NCBI GenBank assembly: GCA_964445745.1
Contig: CAYULU010000041.1
Span: forward strand, 1 to 13,867
DNA from: UBA1443 sp964445745
GTDB lineage: Bacteria; Omnitrophota; Omnitrophia; Omnitrophales; Aquincolibacteriaceae
Length of the DNA: 13,867 nt
Reading direction: 5' to 3'
The stretch's first letter is position 1; each line of letters opens with the position of its first letter. The position numbers were made by a program, and so were the translations under genes. Shown piece after piece: positions 6,995 through 13,867 of this stretch. The notes under the pieces were generated by a model. The model did not search any database, was not told where the DNA came from, and saw only the letters and a list, made by a program, of their open reading frames with translations.

Positions 6995-8169
6995 AACAGC
7001 CTGATTTAAAGGGACATTTTGGGCCCTACGGAGGCCGGTACGTTCCCGAAACTCTTGTGAAGGCCTGCAAGGAATTGACGGAGGCGTACGCGAAAGTCCG
7101 CCGGGGCCCAAAATTCAAAAAGGAACTGACACATTATCTTACTTCCTATGCCGGCCGGCCGACTCCGGTGTACGAGGCCAGGAATTTAAGTGCGTATTTC
7201 AGGCGCGGACGGATTTTTCTGAAACGGGAAGATTTGCTTCACACCGGTGCCCACAAGATCAACAACACGATTGCTCAGGCGCTCCTTGCCCGGAGGCTTG
7301 GAAAAACCCGGATTGTGGCCGAAACCGGCGCCGGTCAGCACGGAGTGGCTTCGGCGACGGCGGCCTGCGTATTTGGCTTAAAGTGTGTGGTTTATATGGG
7401 GGCAGTCGATATTGAGAGGCAGGCGCTTAATGTTTACAAAATGAAATTGCTGGGCGCGGAGGTGCGTCCGGTGACGTCGGGTTCGCAGACCCTGAAGGAT
7501 GCGACCAACGAGGCCATTCGTGATTGGGTGACCAACGTTGAAGATACCCATTACCTGATTGGTTCCGTAGTCGGACCGCATCCGTATCCGATGATGGTAC
7601 GGGATTTTCAGAGTGTGATCGGACAGGAAGCTCGCGCCTATTTTCTTAAAAATCACAGAAGTCTTCCGGATTATCTTTTGGCCTGTGTCGGCGGGGGCAG
7701 TAACTCCATGGGATTTTTTTATCCTTTTTTGAGGGACAAAAAAGTTCGAATGATCGGGGTGGAAGCAGGAGGGGAAGGGGTTTCGACCAAGCATCATGCT
7801 TCCTCAATTACTGAAGGTCGGCCCGGTATTCTTCACGGAATGAAAAGTTATCTTCTTCAGGATAAAAACGGGCAGGTGCAACTGGCACATTCGATCTCGG
7901 CCGGACTGGATTATCCTTCGGTGGGGCCCGAACATTCGTACCTGAAAGATACCGGCAGGGTTCAGTATGTGGCCGTGACCGATACGGAAGCGCTCAAGGG
8001 TTTTGATCTGTTGACGAAACTGGAAGGGATTATGCCGGCGCTCGAGCCGGCTCATGTCGTCGGTCACTTGGAGAAATTAATGTCGAAGACAAAAAAAACG
8101 GATCGGGTGGCGATTTGCTTGTCGGGGCGCGGGGACAAGGACATTCACACGGTTCAACAGTATTTTTAA
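6991..8169 (+). CDS. trpB: Tryptophan synthase beta subunit
   Basis: The 392-residue TrpB condenses indole with L-serine, using pyridoxal phosphate, to form tryptophan in the alpha2beta2 complex with TrpA. The sequence begins with the typical GHFGPYGGRYVPE and has the PLP lysine K89 in HTGAHKINN, the catalytic ETGAGQHG (111-118), the phosphate-binding GGGSNS (234-239), AGLDYPSVGPEH (304-315) and the C-terminal LSGRGDKD (377-384). Length and motifs match the TrpB1 type that works with TrpA, not the longer TrpB2. It starts by ATGA overlap with the BatE-like gene, with GGAG at 6976-6979 upstream. Its stop TAA runs into the trpA region. No trpE, G, D, C or F gene is in the window, so the rest of the pathway must lie elsewhere or be absent. 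Confidence 0.97.
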   Translation: MKQPDLKGHFGPYGGRYVPETLVKACKELTEAYAKVRRGPKFKKELTHYLTSYAGRPTPVYEARNLSAYFRRGRIFLKREDLLHTGAHKINNTIAQALLARRLGKTRIVAETGAGQHGVASATAACVFGLKCVVYMGAVDIERQALNVYKMKLLGAEVRPVTSGSQTLKDATNEAIRDWVTNVEDTHYLIGSVVGPHPYPMMVRDFQSVIGQEARAYFLKNHRSLPDYLLACVGGGSNSMGFFYPFLRDKKVRMIGVEAGGEGVSTKHHASSITEGRPGILHGMKSYLLQDKNGQVQLAHSISAGLDYPSVGPEHSYLKDTGRVQYVAVTDTEALKGFDLLTKLEGIMPALEPAHVVGHLEKLMSKTKKTDRVAICLSGRGDKDIHTVQQYF

Positions 8170-8172
8170 TGC

Positions 8173-8178
8173 AAGGGA
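8173..8178 (+). promoter_or_regulatory. Ribosome-binding site of trpA
   Basis: AAGGGA lies 11 nt before the ATG at 8190. It supports that start over the upstream ATG at 8169, which overlaps the trpB stop as TAATG. Confidence 0.5.
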
Positions 8179-8189
8179 TCGACTCGCTT

Positions 8190-8993
8190 ATGAAAAACCG
8201 GTTGGAAGAAAAAATAAAACAGGCACGGCAAAAAGGACGAAAGCTCTTTTGCCTTTTTTTGACGTTCGGGTATCCGAGTATTGCCGCGACGGAACGACTG
8301 ATTCTTTCGGCGCAAGATTCCGGCGTGGACATCATTGAACTCGGATTCCCGTTCTCGGACCCGCTTGCGGACGGCCCGACCATTCAATATTCTTCACAGG
8401 AATCGCTCAAGAATAATCCTTCCATTCGCGATGCGATGCGGCTTGTTGAGCGCTTGCGTAAAAAAGGGTGCGAACTTCCGATGGTCTATTTTGGGTACTT
8501 AAATCCCGTTTTTTCTTACGGCGAGAAAAAGTTTGCAAGGGACGCGAAAGAGGCGGGTTTTGACGGACTGATCCTTCCCGACCTTCCTCCGGAAGAAGAG
8601 TCTCTCCTTCACCGGGAGTGCAAACTCAGGAATCTGGATCTTGTGAATCTGGTTGCTCCGACGACGTCGGACGAACGGGTGAAAATGTTGGTCCGGGAGT
8701 CCCAGGGGTTTGTGTATTATGTCTCGCTTCGCGGAGTTACGGGTGCCCGGCGTTCCTTACCGTCAGACCTTGCGGCGCGTGTCAAAAAAATACGCAAAAT
8801 GACTTCAAAACCCGTGCTGGTGGGTTTTGGAGTATCGACGCCGAATCAGGCCAAACTGGTCGCACGGATTTCCGACGGAGTGATTGTGGGCAGTGCGGTC
8901 ATTCATGAGATTCAAAAGGGGATTCCTTCGGCAGAACGGTTGATCAAAAAGATTTCCCGCGCGGTCCATTCGGAACAGCATAAGCCCTTGTGA
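8190..8993 (+). CDS. trpA: Tryptophan synthase alpha subunit
   Basis: The alpha subunit cleaves indole-3-glycerol phosphate to indole and glyceraldehyde 3-phosphate and passes indole to TrpB. From the ATG at 8190 it has 267 residues, the usual length. Catalytic E50 (IIELGFPFSDP) and D61 (DPLADGPTIQ) correspond to Glu49 and Asp60 of the Salmonella enzyme. The barrel motifs VYFGYLNPVF (99-108), GLILPDLPPEE (126-136), YYVSLRGVTGAR (176-187), LVGFGVSTP (210-218) and VIVGSAVI (231-238) follow in order. An ATG at 8169 would add 7 residues (MQGIDSL) and give a 1-nt TAATG coupling with trpB. AAGGGA at 8173-8178 and family length favour 8190. The final TGA overlaps the next gene's GTG start. Confidence 0.95.
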   Translation: MKNRLEEKIKQARQKGRKLFCLFLTFGYPSIAATERLILSAQDSGVDIIELGFPFSDPLADGPTIQYSSQESLKNNPSIRDAMRLVERLRKKGCELPMVYFGYLNPVFSYGEKKFARDAKEAGFDGLILPDLPPEEESLLHRECKLRNLDLVNLVAPTTSDERVKMLVRESQGFVYYVSLRGVTGARRSLPSDLAARVKKIRKMTSKPVLVGFGVSTPNQAKLVARISDGVIVGSAVIHEIQKGIPSAERLIKKISRAVHSEQHKPL

Positions 8994-9286
8994 AAAAAAT
9001 CAAACGGAAAGCTTGCTTCCACGTCTACATCCTTCAGTGTAAGAACGGAGCTTATTACACGGGTTTTACGAACGATTTAAAGCGGCGGTTCAAGGAGCAT
9101 TCGACCGGGCGGGGGGCCAAGTATTTGCGGGGCAAGGGTCCGTTTGAGCTCGTCTACGCAAAAAGATATGCTTATTTTTTGAGCGCGATGCGGGCGGAAC
9201 AGGACGTTAAAAAGATGTCCCGCAAACAGAAAGAAAGGCTTGTGGCAGAGCACGGGAACCAATCGGGGATGAGGCTAAAAGGATGA
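8990..9286 (+). CDS. GIY-YIG nuclease superfamily protein (UPF0213/YhbQ-like)
   Basis: A small (98 aa) single-domain protein of the GIY-YIG superfamily. The signature is split as VYILQC (12-17) and YYTG (22-25), followed by TNDLKRRFKEH (27-37) with the catalytic-type arginine, GAKYLRGKGPFELVY (42-56) and the metal-binding Glu of MRAEQDVKK (67-75). Length matches UPF0213/YhbQ proteins. The family is suspected to act on DNA, but the cellular role is poorly known. The start is GTG in a GTGA overlap with the trpA stop, and no Shine-Dalgarno site is apparent, so translation may depend on re-initiation after trpA. Basic residues are frequent, as expected for a nucleic-acid binder. The stop overlaps ruvX by ATGA. 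Confidence 0.85.
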   Translation: MKKIKRKACFHVYILQCKNGAYYTGFTNDLKRRFKEHSTGRGAKYLRGKGPFELVYAKRYAYFLSAMRAEQDVKKMSRKQKERLVAEHGNQSGMRLKG

Positions 9287-9717
9287 AGGCTGTTTTGGGT
9301 TTGGATATGGGGGGCAAGAGGATCGGGGTTGCGGTGGTGCAAACGGGGACGACGATTGCTTTACCGGTCGGTGTGATCGAGCGAAAAAATCGTGAGCAGG
9401 TTCTTTCCGAAATTCAAAAACTGCTGAGCTCCTACAAGGCTGAGAAAATCGTGGTCGGTCTCCCGGTGACATTAAAAGGGGAAATGGGGATTGCGGCTGA
9501 GAAGATGATGGCGGAAATGGAATGGTTCAAGGCAAGGCTTGCGGTTCCTGTTATGATGTGGGATGAGCGGTTATCGTCCAAGGAAGTGGAACGGGTGTTG
9601 CTGGAAGGGGACGTGAGCCGGAAACGCCGCAAGGAAGTGATCGATCAGCTTGCCGCTCAAAGGATTTTACAAAGTTACATTGACAGTCAATCGGGGTCCG
9701 GGATCCGGGTCTCGTAA
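9283..9717 (+). CDS. ruvX: RuvX/YqgF family Holliday junction resolvase-like RNase
   Basis: A 144-residue RNase H-fold protein of the YqgF/RuvX family, implicated in 16S rRNA 5'-end processing and in Holliday-junction resolution. The three acidic catalytic sites are visible: D8 in GLDMGGKRIGVA, E95 in WDERLSSKEVE, and D121 in VIDQLAAQRIL. The conserved strand KIVVGLPVTLKGEMG lies at 55-69. The usual glycine-rich GLDxGxKRIG is nearly perfect. Start overlaps the GIY-YIG gene by ATGA. GAGG and AAAAGG lie just upstream. Thirteen bases separate it from the M16 peptidase gene. Confidence 0.93.
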   Translation: MKAVLGLDMGGKRIGVAVVQTGTTIALPVGVIERKNREQVLSEIQKLLSSYKAEKIVVGLPVTLKGEMGIAAEKMMAEMEWFKARLAVPVMMWDERLSSKEVERVLLEGDVSRKRRKEVIDQLAAQRILQSYIDSQSGSGIRVS

Positions 9718-9720
9718 AAA

Positions 9721-9725
9721 AAGGA
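9721..9725 (+). promoter_or_regulatory. Ribosome-binding site of the M16 peptidase gene
   Basis: AAGGA lies 5 nt before the ATG at 9731, right after the ruvX stop. It supports this start against the open frame that extends back into ruvX to 9650. Confidence 0.6.
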
Positions 9726-9730
9726 TTCCA

Positions 9731-11005
9731 ATGAGTTATAACGTGACAAAACTTTTGAACGGAGTTCGCGTCTTGACGGTTCCGATGCCGGGACGGGATT
9801 CGGCCGCGGTGGCGGTTTGGGTCAAGACCGGAGGCCGTTACGAAACCAGAAAGCTTTCGGGAGTTTCTCACTTTCTCGAGCACATGCTTTTTAAAGGGAC
9901 AAAAAACCGTACCACGCGGCAGATCAAGGAAGATGTGGAGGGCGTGGGCGGTATTCTCAATGCCTTTACGGGTGAGGAAGTAACCTGTTATTTTGCGAAG
10001 CTTTTAAAAGAGCATTATCCCAGGGCTCTGGACGTACTTTCGGACATGGTGCTGAATGCGACTTTGCCGCCGGATGAATTTAACCGTGAAAAACCGGTCA
10101 TTCTTGAAGAGATCAAAATGTACCACGATCTTCCGTCTCACCATGTGCATGATCTGATGGGCGAGCTTCTCTGGCCCGATCAGTCGCTTGGATGGTCCAT
10201 TGCGGGAACGGCCGAATCGGTCGCGAAGCTTACGCGCGCGGACATGGCGGCTTACATGACGCGGCAGTACCAGTGCGCGAATATTCTGGTGGCAGTCTCG
10301 GGAAATATTCCCCACTCCGAAGTGGTGGAGCGGGTTCAGTCGATCTATGCGTCCCGGCAGGGGAAGAAAGGCCTGGGGTTTGCAAAGGCGGAAAGCCGGC
10401 AGACGAAACCCCGAACCCATTTTTATGAGAAAAAAACGGAACAAACTCATTTTGTGATCGGGTTTCACGCTCTTGCGAGGATGCACCCGGATCGCTACAA
10501 GCTGGGGCTTCTTCACATTATTTTGGGTGCGAATATGTCAAGCCGCCTGTTTGATGAGGTTCGGGAAAAACGCGGGTTGGCCTACGAGATCAAATCCGGC
10601 GTTTCTGCTTATGCGGACACCGGGGCCTTTACCATTTCTGCCGGCGTGGAGACCGTCAAAACGGAACGTGCCGTACGAGTGATCCTGAAAGAACTGGACA
10701 AGGTGGCACGGAAAGTGGTGACGCCCGGGGAATTGCGGCGTGCCAAGGATTATTTTATGAGCCAGGTTTATCTCGGCGTCGAGGATACGCTGGATCATCT
10801 GTTATGGGCGGGGGAAAAACTGCTTTGCGCGGATGAATTGCCCAATAAAGAAGATATCCGGCAAAAAATTGAAGAGGTGACCCAGGAAGAGATTCGGGAA
10901 GTTGCACGGAACCTTTTCCGCACACAGCGGCTCAATCTGGCCGCGGTGGGTCCGGTCAATGAGACCATGCAAAAGGCAATCCGGAAGGGATTGGTGATCG
11001 GATGA
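9731..11005 (+). CDS. M16 (insulinase/pitrilysin) family zinc peptidase
   Basis: A 424-residue zinc peptidase of the M16B type, comparable in size to bacterial YmxG/MlpA and the mitochondrial processing peptidase beta subunit. It has the inverted zinc motif HxxEH as HFLEH (H47, E50, H51), with the third ligand E127 in VILEEIKMYHD. The second half carries SSRLFDEVREKRGLAYEI, the conserved Arg/Tyr region that contributes to the active site. Two halves of about 210 residues match the usual tandem fold. The N-terminal MSYNVTKLLNGVRVLTVPMP is typical. There is no signal peptide, so it is probably cytoplasmic. The ATG at 9731 is supported by AAGGA at 9721-9725. The open frame reaching back to 9650 would overlap ruvX. 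Its stop overlaps the rpe start by ATGA. Substrates are unknown. Confidence 0.93.
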   Translation: MSYNVTKLLNGVRVLTVPMPGRDSAAVAVWVKTGGRYETRKLSGVSHFLEHMLFKGTKNRTTRQIKEDVEGVGGILNAFTGEEVTCYFAKLLKEHYPRALDVLSDMVLNATLPPDEFNREKPVILEEIKMYHDLPSHHVHDLMGELLWPDQSLGWSIAGTAESVAKLTRADMAAYMTRQYQCANILVAVSGNIPHSEVVERVQSIYASRQGKKGLGFAKAESRQTKPRTHFYEKKTEQTHFVIGFHALARMHPDRYKLGLLHIILGANMSSRLFDEVREKRGLAYEIKSGVSAYADTGAFTISAGVETVKTERAVRVILKELDKVARKVVTPGELRRAKDYFMSQVYLGVEDTLDHLLWAGEKLLCADELPNKEDIRQKIEEVTQEEIREVARNLFRTQRLNLAAVGPVNETMQKAIRKGLVIG

Positions 11006-11655
11006 GACGTGTTCTGATTGCCCCCAGCCTTCTGTCCGCAGATTTCAGCCGGTTGGCGGAAGAAATTCACGATGTCGAGCGTGCCGGTTGTGATGCCCTG
11101 CACGTGGATGTGATGGATGGACATTTTGTGCCGAACCTTACGATCGGACCTCTTGTGGTCAAGGCGATCCGGAAAGTAACTTCCTTGCCGCTGGACGTGC
11201 ATTTAATGATCGATCAACCGGTCCGGTACATTGCTGATTTTCGCAAGGCCGGTGCCGACTGGATTACCATTCATGTTGAGGCGGAAAAGGATGTAGGAAA
11301 GTGTCTCGCCGAGATCAAAGCGTTGGGTGCCCGGGCCGGAATTTCGCTCAGGCCCGGAACCTCGGTTGAGTCGCTGGCGCCTTATTGGGCGGATCTGGAT
11401 CTGGTGCTTGTCATGACGGTGGAGCCCGGCTTCGGAGGACAGGCGTTTATGCCAGCCCAAGTTTCCAAAATTAGGGTTTGCCGGCAGCAATTTAAAGGAC
11501 TGATTTCCGTCGATGGCGGGATTGACCCGCAGGTGGCCCCTCAGGTCATCGAAGCCGGTGCGGATGTTCTGGTCGCCGGAAGTGCCATTTTTGGAAAGCC
11601 GGACCGCGGCAAGGTGATTGCCGAATTTAAAGAAGCCGCCAAGAAATTTTTGTAA
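11002..11655 (+). CDS. rpe: Ribulose-phosphate 3-epimerase
   Basis: A 217-residue TIM-barrel enzyme that interconverts D-ribulose 5-phosphate and D-xylulose 5-phosphate in the pentose phosphate and Calvin pathways. Motifs: IAPSLLSADF with S9; metal ligands H34 and D36 in HVDVMDGHFVPN; H67 in LDVHLMI; VMTVEPGFGGQAFM (137-150); D171 in SVDGGIDPQ; and the phosphate-binding VAGSAIFG (191-198). All catalytic residues are in place. It overlaps the M16 gene by ATGA (with GGAAGGGA about 12 nt upstream of the ATG) and lepA by one base (TAATG). Nothing nearby suggests a dedicated Calvin cycle, so pentose phosphate use is the default reading. Confidence 0.97.
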   Translation: MRRVLIAPSLLSADFSRLAEEIHDVERAGCDALHVDVMDGHFVPNLTIGPLVVKAIRKVTSLPLDVHLMIDQPVRYIADFRKAGADWITIHVEAEKDVGKCLAEIKALGARAGISLRPGTSVESLAPYWADLDLVLVMTVEPGFGGQAFMPAQVSKIRVCRQQFKGLISVDGGIDPQVAPQVIEAGADVLVAGSAIFGKPDRGKVIAEFKEAAKKFL

Positions 11656-13436
11656 TGTTGCCCTCGAAGATAAGAAATTTCTCCATTATCGCGCACATCG
11701 ATCACGGTAAATCGACTCTTGCCGATCGTCTTTTGCTTGATAGCGGAGCGATTACGGCGCGGGAATTTCGTGAGCAGATTCTGGACGACATGGACCTTGA
11801 GCGGGAGCGGGGGATTACGATCAAGGCCCGTGCCGTTCGCATTTACTACAAAGGCCACTGGCTTAATCTCATTGATACGCCCGGGCACATTGATTTCACT
11901 TACGAAGTTTCAAAAAGTCTCGCGGCCTGTGAGGGCGTTTTATTGTTGGTCGATGCGGGGCAAGGGATTCAGGCCCAGACTGTGACGAATCTTTATCTTG
12001 CCATGGAACGCAATCTGACCATTATCCCGGTGGTGACCAAGATCGATCTGCCGACTGCGGAACCTGAAAAAGTCAGGAAAGAAGTCGCACAATTCTTGAA
12101 CGTTGACGAGCAAACGGTGATTCTTTCCAGCGCGAAGAGCGGGGAGGGGGCGGAATCAATTTTGAACGCAATCATCGACCGGATTCCCGCGCCCCAAGGA
12201 GATCCGGAGAAGCCGCTCAAGGCGCTTATTTTTGATTCCAAATATGACACCTATCAAGGGGTGATTACGTATTTTCGGGTTATGGAAGGTACGCTCCGTG
12301 CCCACGACCAGGTGCTTATGATGCAAACCGGGACTCAGCAAGAGGCGCTTGAGATCGGGATTTTTAGTCCAAAGCCTGAGCCGGTGGAAGTATTAGGGGC
12401 CGGAGCGGTGGGGTACATGACCGCCAACATCAAGGAAGTGGCCGAAGTGAAAATCGGCGATACGCTGACCCTGGCGGCGGCTCCGGCGCTGGAGCCTCTT
12501 CCCGGTTACCAGGAAGTCAAGCCGATGGTTTTTTGCGGACTTTATCCGATTAACGCGAAAGATTTCCCCTTGTTGCGTGTTGCGCTTGCGAAACTCCGGT
12601 TGAACGATTCTTCATTTGTTTATGAACCCGAGACTTCGGCCTCGCTAGGGTTTGGATACCGGTGTGGTTTTCTGGGCCTTTTGCACATGGACATTATCAA
12701 GGAGCGCCTCGAGCGTGAGTTCAGTCTCGAGCTCATTATCACAGCTCCGAGTGTGGTCTATCAGATCCTGACGAAAAAGGGGGAGATTATCGAGCTTGAT
12801 AACCCGACCAAACTTCCTCATCCGACGATGGTGGAGACGATCGATGAACCTTACATCCTTGCGCACCTCATGGTGCCGACGGACACCTTAGGCGCGGTGA
12901 TGCAACTTTGCCAGGACCGGCGAGGAATTTACAAAAGTACGGAATATCTGGATCCGACGAGAGCCATTTTGACCTACGAGATTCCCTTCTCCGAGGTGGT
13001 GATGGATTTTTATGACAAGATCAAGTCAATGACAGCCGGATACGGATCGCTGAATTATGAATTTATCGGACACAAGCCGTCTGAGCTCGTGAAGCTTGAC
13101 GTTCTGATTAACGGCGAGCCGGTGGATGCCCTGTCGTCCATCACGTGCAAGGAGAAGGCTTATCAGCGGGGGAAGTCTCTTGTGGAAAAACTTAAAGAAG
13201 TGATTCCGAGACAAATGTTCGAGGTTGTCATTCAGGCCGCGGTCGGATCCAAGATCATTGCGCGGGACTCTATCAGCGCGATGAAAAAGAACGTGACCGC
13301 CAAATGTTACGGCGGAGACATTACCCGGAAGCGAAAACTTTGGGAACGTCAAAAGGAAGGGAAAAAACGGATGAAGAAAATCGGGAGAGTGGATCTTCCG
13401 CAGGAAGCCTTCATCAGCGTTTTAAAGGTGGAATAA
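11655..13436 (+). CDS. lepA: Elongation factor 4 (LepA)
   Basis: A 593-residue translational GTPase that acts on the ribosome. It has been reported to back-translocate tRNA and to influence initiation or ribosome biogenesis. G1 is AHIDHGKST (13-21), G2 includes RERGITIKA (51-59), G3 is DTPGH (74-78), G4 is TKID (128-131) and G5 is SAKSGEG (159-165). Domain II, domain III (GFGYRCGFLGLLHM, 332-345) and the LepA-specific C-terminal region (AKCYGGDITRKRKLWERQKE and IGRVDLPQEAF) follow. Length is normal. G4 has Thr in place of the usual Asn (NKID). The start overlaps rpe by one base, with no strong ribosome-binding site, so coupling is likely. Three bases separate it from lepB, as in the classic lepA-lepB arrangement. 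Confidence 0.97.
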   Translation: MLPSKIRNFSIIAHIDHGKSTLADRLLLDSGAITAREFREQILDDMDLERERGITIKARAVRIYYKGHWLNLIDTPGHIDFTYEVSKSLAACEGVLLLVDAGQGIQAQTVTNLYLAMERNLTIIPVVTKIDLPTAEPEKVRKEVAQFLNVDEQTVILSSAKSGEGAESILNAIIDRIPAPQGDPEKPLKALIFDSKYDTYQGVITYFRVMEGTLRAHDQVLMMQTGTQQEALEIGIFSPKPEPVEVLGAGAVGYMTANIKEVAEVKIGDTLTLAAAPALEPLPGYQEVKPMVFCGLYPINAKDFPLLRVALAKLRLNDSSFVYEPETSASLGFGYRCGFLGLLHMDIIKERLEREFSLELIITAPSVVYQILTKKGEIIELDNPTKLPHPTMVETIDEPYILAHLMVPTDTLGAVMQLCQDRRGIYKSTEYLDPTRAILTYEIPFSEVVMDFYDKIKSMTAGYGSLNYEFIGHKPSELVKLDVLINGEPVDALSSITCKEKAYQRGKSLVEKLKEVIPRQMFEVVIQAAVGSKIIARDSISAMKKNVTAKCYGGDITRKRKLWERQKEGKKRMKKIGRVDLPQEAFISVLKVE

Positions 13437-13439
13437 ACT

Positions 13440-13867
13440 ATGAAGATCTGGATTTTCTGGAGCATCGTATGTGTCGTTGCCCTGTTCGTGTATCGCGAAA
13501 AAATCGTGCGGGATATTGTGTTGGCCCGAACGGATTTTAAAAAGTGGGCGTATCTCAAGTGGAAAAATTGGGGGGAACCGCTCCTGATCGCCGCGATCCT
13601 GGCGATTGCGATCCGGACCTTTATTATTGGTCCTTACAAAATTCCTTCAGGGTCCATGAAGCCGACGTTTATCGAAGAAGACAAGATTTTTGTGGATAAA
13701 ATTTCTTATCGTTTCCACGAGCCGGAGCGGGGGGATGTGATTGTGTTCAAGTATCCGCTTGACCGGAAGAAGGACTTTGTCAAACGACTTGTCGGACTTC
13801 CCGGGGAGACGATTGAAATCCGTGACGGAGTTGTCCTGGTGGATGGAAAACCAATGACCCGGCCGCC
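13440..13867 (+). CDS. lepB: Signal peptidase I, N-terminal part (cut by window end)
   Basis: The first 142 residues of signal peptidase I, which removes signal peptides from exported proteins at the outer face of the inner membrane. Two N-terminal hydrophobic helices are visible (about 3-18 and 46-64). The catalytic Ser72 lies in KIPSGSMKPTF and the general-base Lys115 in DFVKRLVGLPGE. ERGDVIVFKYP (96-106) is the conserved strand between them. The two-helix N-terminus resembles the E. coli enzyme rather than the single-helix Gram-positive type. AAAGGTGG at 13424-13431 lies 8 nt before the ATG. The 3-nt gap to lepA suggests joint transcription. The coding region continues past the right edge, so the C-terminal domain is not visible. 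Confidence 0.95.
   Translation, partial: MKIWIFWSIVCVVALFVYREKIVRDIVLARTDFKKWAYLKWKNWGEPLLIAAILAIAIRTFIIGPYKIPSGSMKPTFIEEDKIFVDKISYRFHEPERGDVIVFKYPLDRKKDFVKRLVGLPGETIEIRDGVVLVDGKPMTRP

Noticed and set aside
9650..9730. N-terminal extension of the M16 peptidase into ruvX
   Set aside because: It would overlap ruvX by 68 nt. The ATG at 9731 has a ribosome-binding site and the typical family N-terminus.
10004..10516. A 170-codon open frame on the minus strand
   Set aside because: It is antisense to the M16 peptidase and has shadow-like composition.
1..13867. CRISPR array, tRNA, rRNA, insertion sequence or prophage signs
   Set aside because: No regularly spaced repeats, no transposase or integrase, and no RNA-gene-like segment was seen. 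Nearly all bases are in recognised coding regions.

Overview
The window is a dense run of 14 protein-coding genes, all on the + strand. The last one (lepB) runs off the right edge. Base composition looks close to balanced, perhaps slightly GC-rich. Several genes have Shine-Dalgarno-like sites (AAAGGA, AAGGA, AAAGGTGG), and most neighbours overlap by 1-4 nt (ATGA, GTGA or TAATG). Gene content points to a free-living bacterium, probably with a diderm envelope: BatD/BatE-type proteins, a Ste24-type membrane protease, signal peptidase I, trpBA and lepA. The mix of housekeeping genes in a non-enterobacterial order suggests an uncultured lineage, for example in or near the PVC/Omnitrophota group. 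That is a guess from overall style. The sequence alone does not fix the taxon. No rRNA, tRNA, CRISPR array, insertion sequence or prophage gene was seen.

Region 1 (1-4256): an endonuclease/exonuclease/phosphatase-family protein; a 128-nt gap; a Ste24/M48 membrane zinc protease; a membrane-targeted TPR protein with a gluzincin (HExxH) domain; and an orphan ParB-like protein. The last three are linked by ATGA overlaps. Region 2 (4240-6994): a sigma70-like promoter lies across the end of the ParB-like gene. It precedes a BatD-like protein with three related beta modules and a BatE-like TPR/SH3 protein. The usual MoxR, DUF58, BatA and BatB partners are not in this window. Region 3 (6991-8993): tryptophan synthase beta and alpha subunits, fused translationally to the Bat genes, with no other trp gene. 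Region 4 (8990-13867): a small GIY-YIG nuclease-like protein, RuvX/YqgF, an M16 zinc peptidase, ribulose-phosphate 3-epimerase, EF-4 (LepA) and the start of signal peptidase I.

Together the genes cover cell-envelope proteolysis and protein export (M48, TPR-gluzincin, BatD/E, M16, LepB), translation and nucleic-acid maintenance (LepA, RuvX, GIY-YIG) and two metabolic functions (TrpBA, Rpe). From the 4260 promoter onward there is no gap above 20 nt and no obvious terminator, so batD to lepB may be one long transcript. I see no clear defence system or other obviously new system. The points most worth a second look are the orphan ParB-like gene next to two metalloproteases, the BatD/E-trpBA coupling, and the promoter inside the end of the ParB-like gene.
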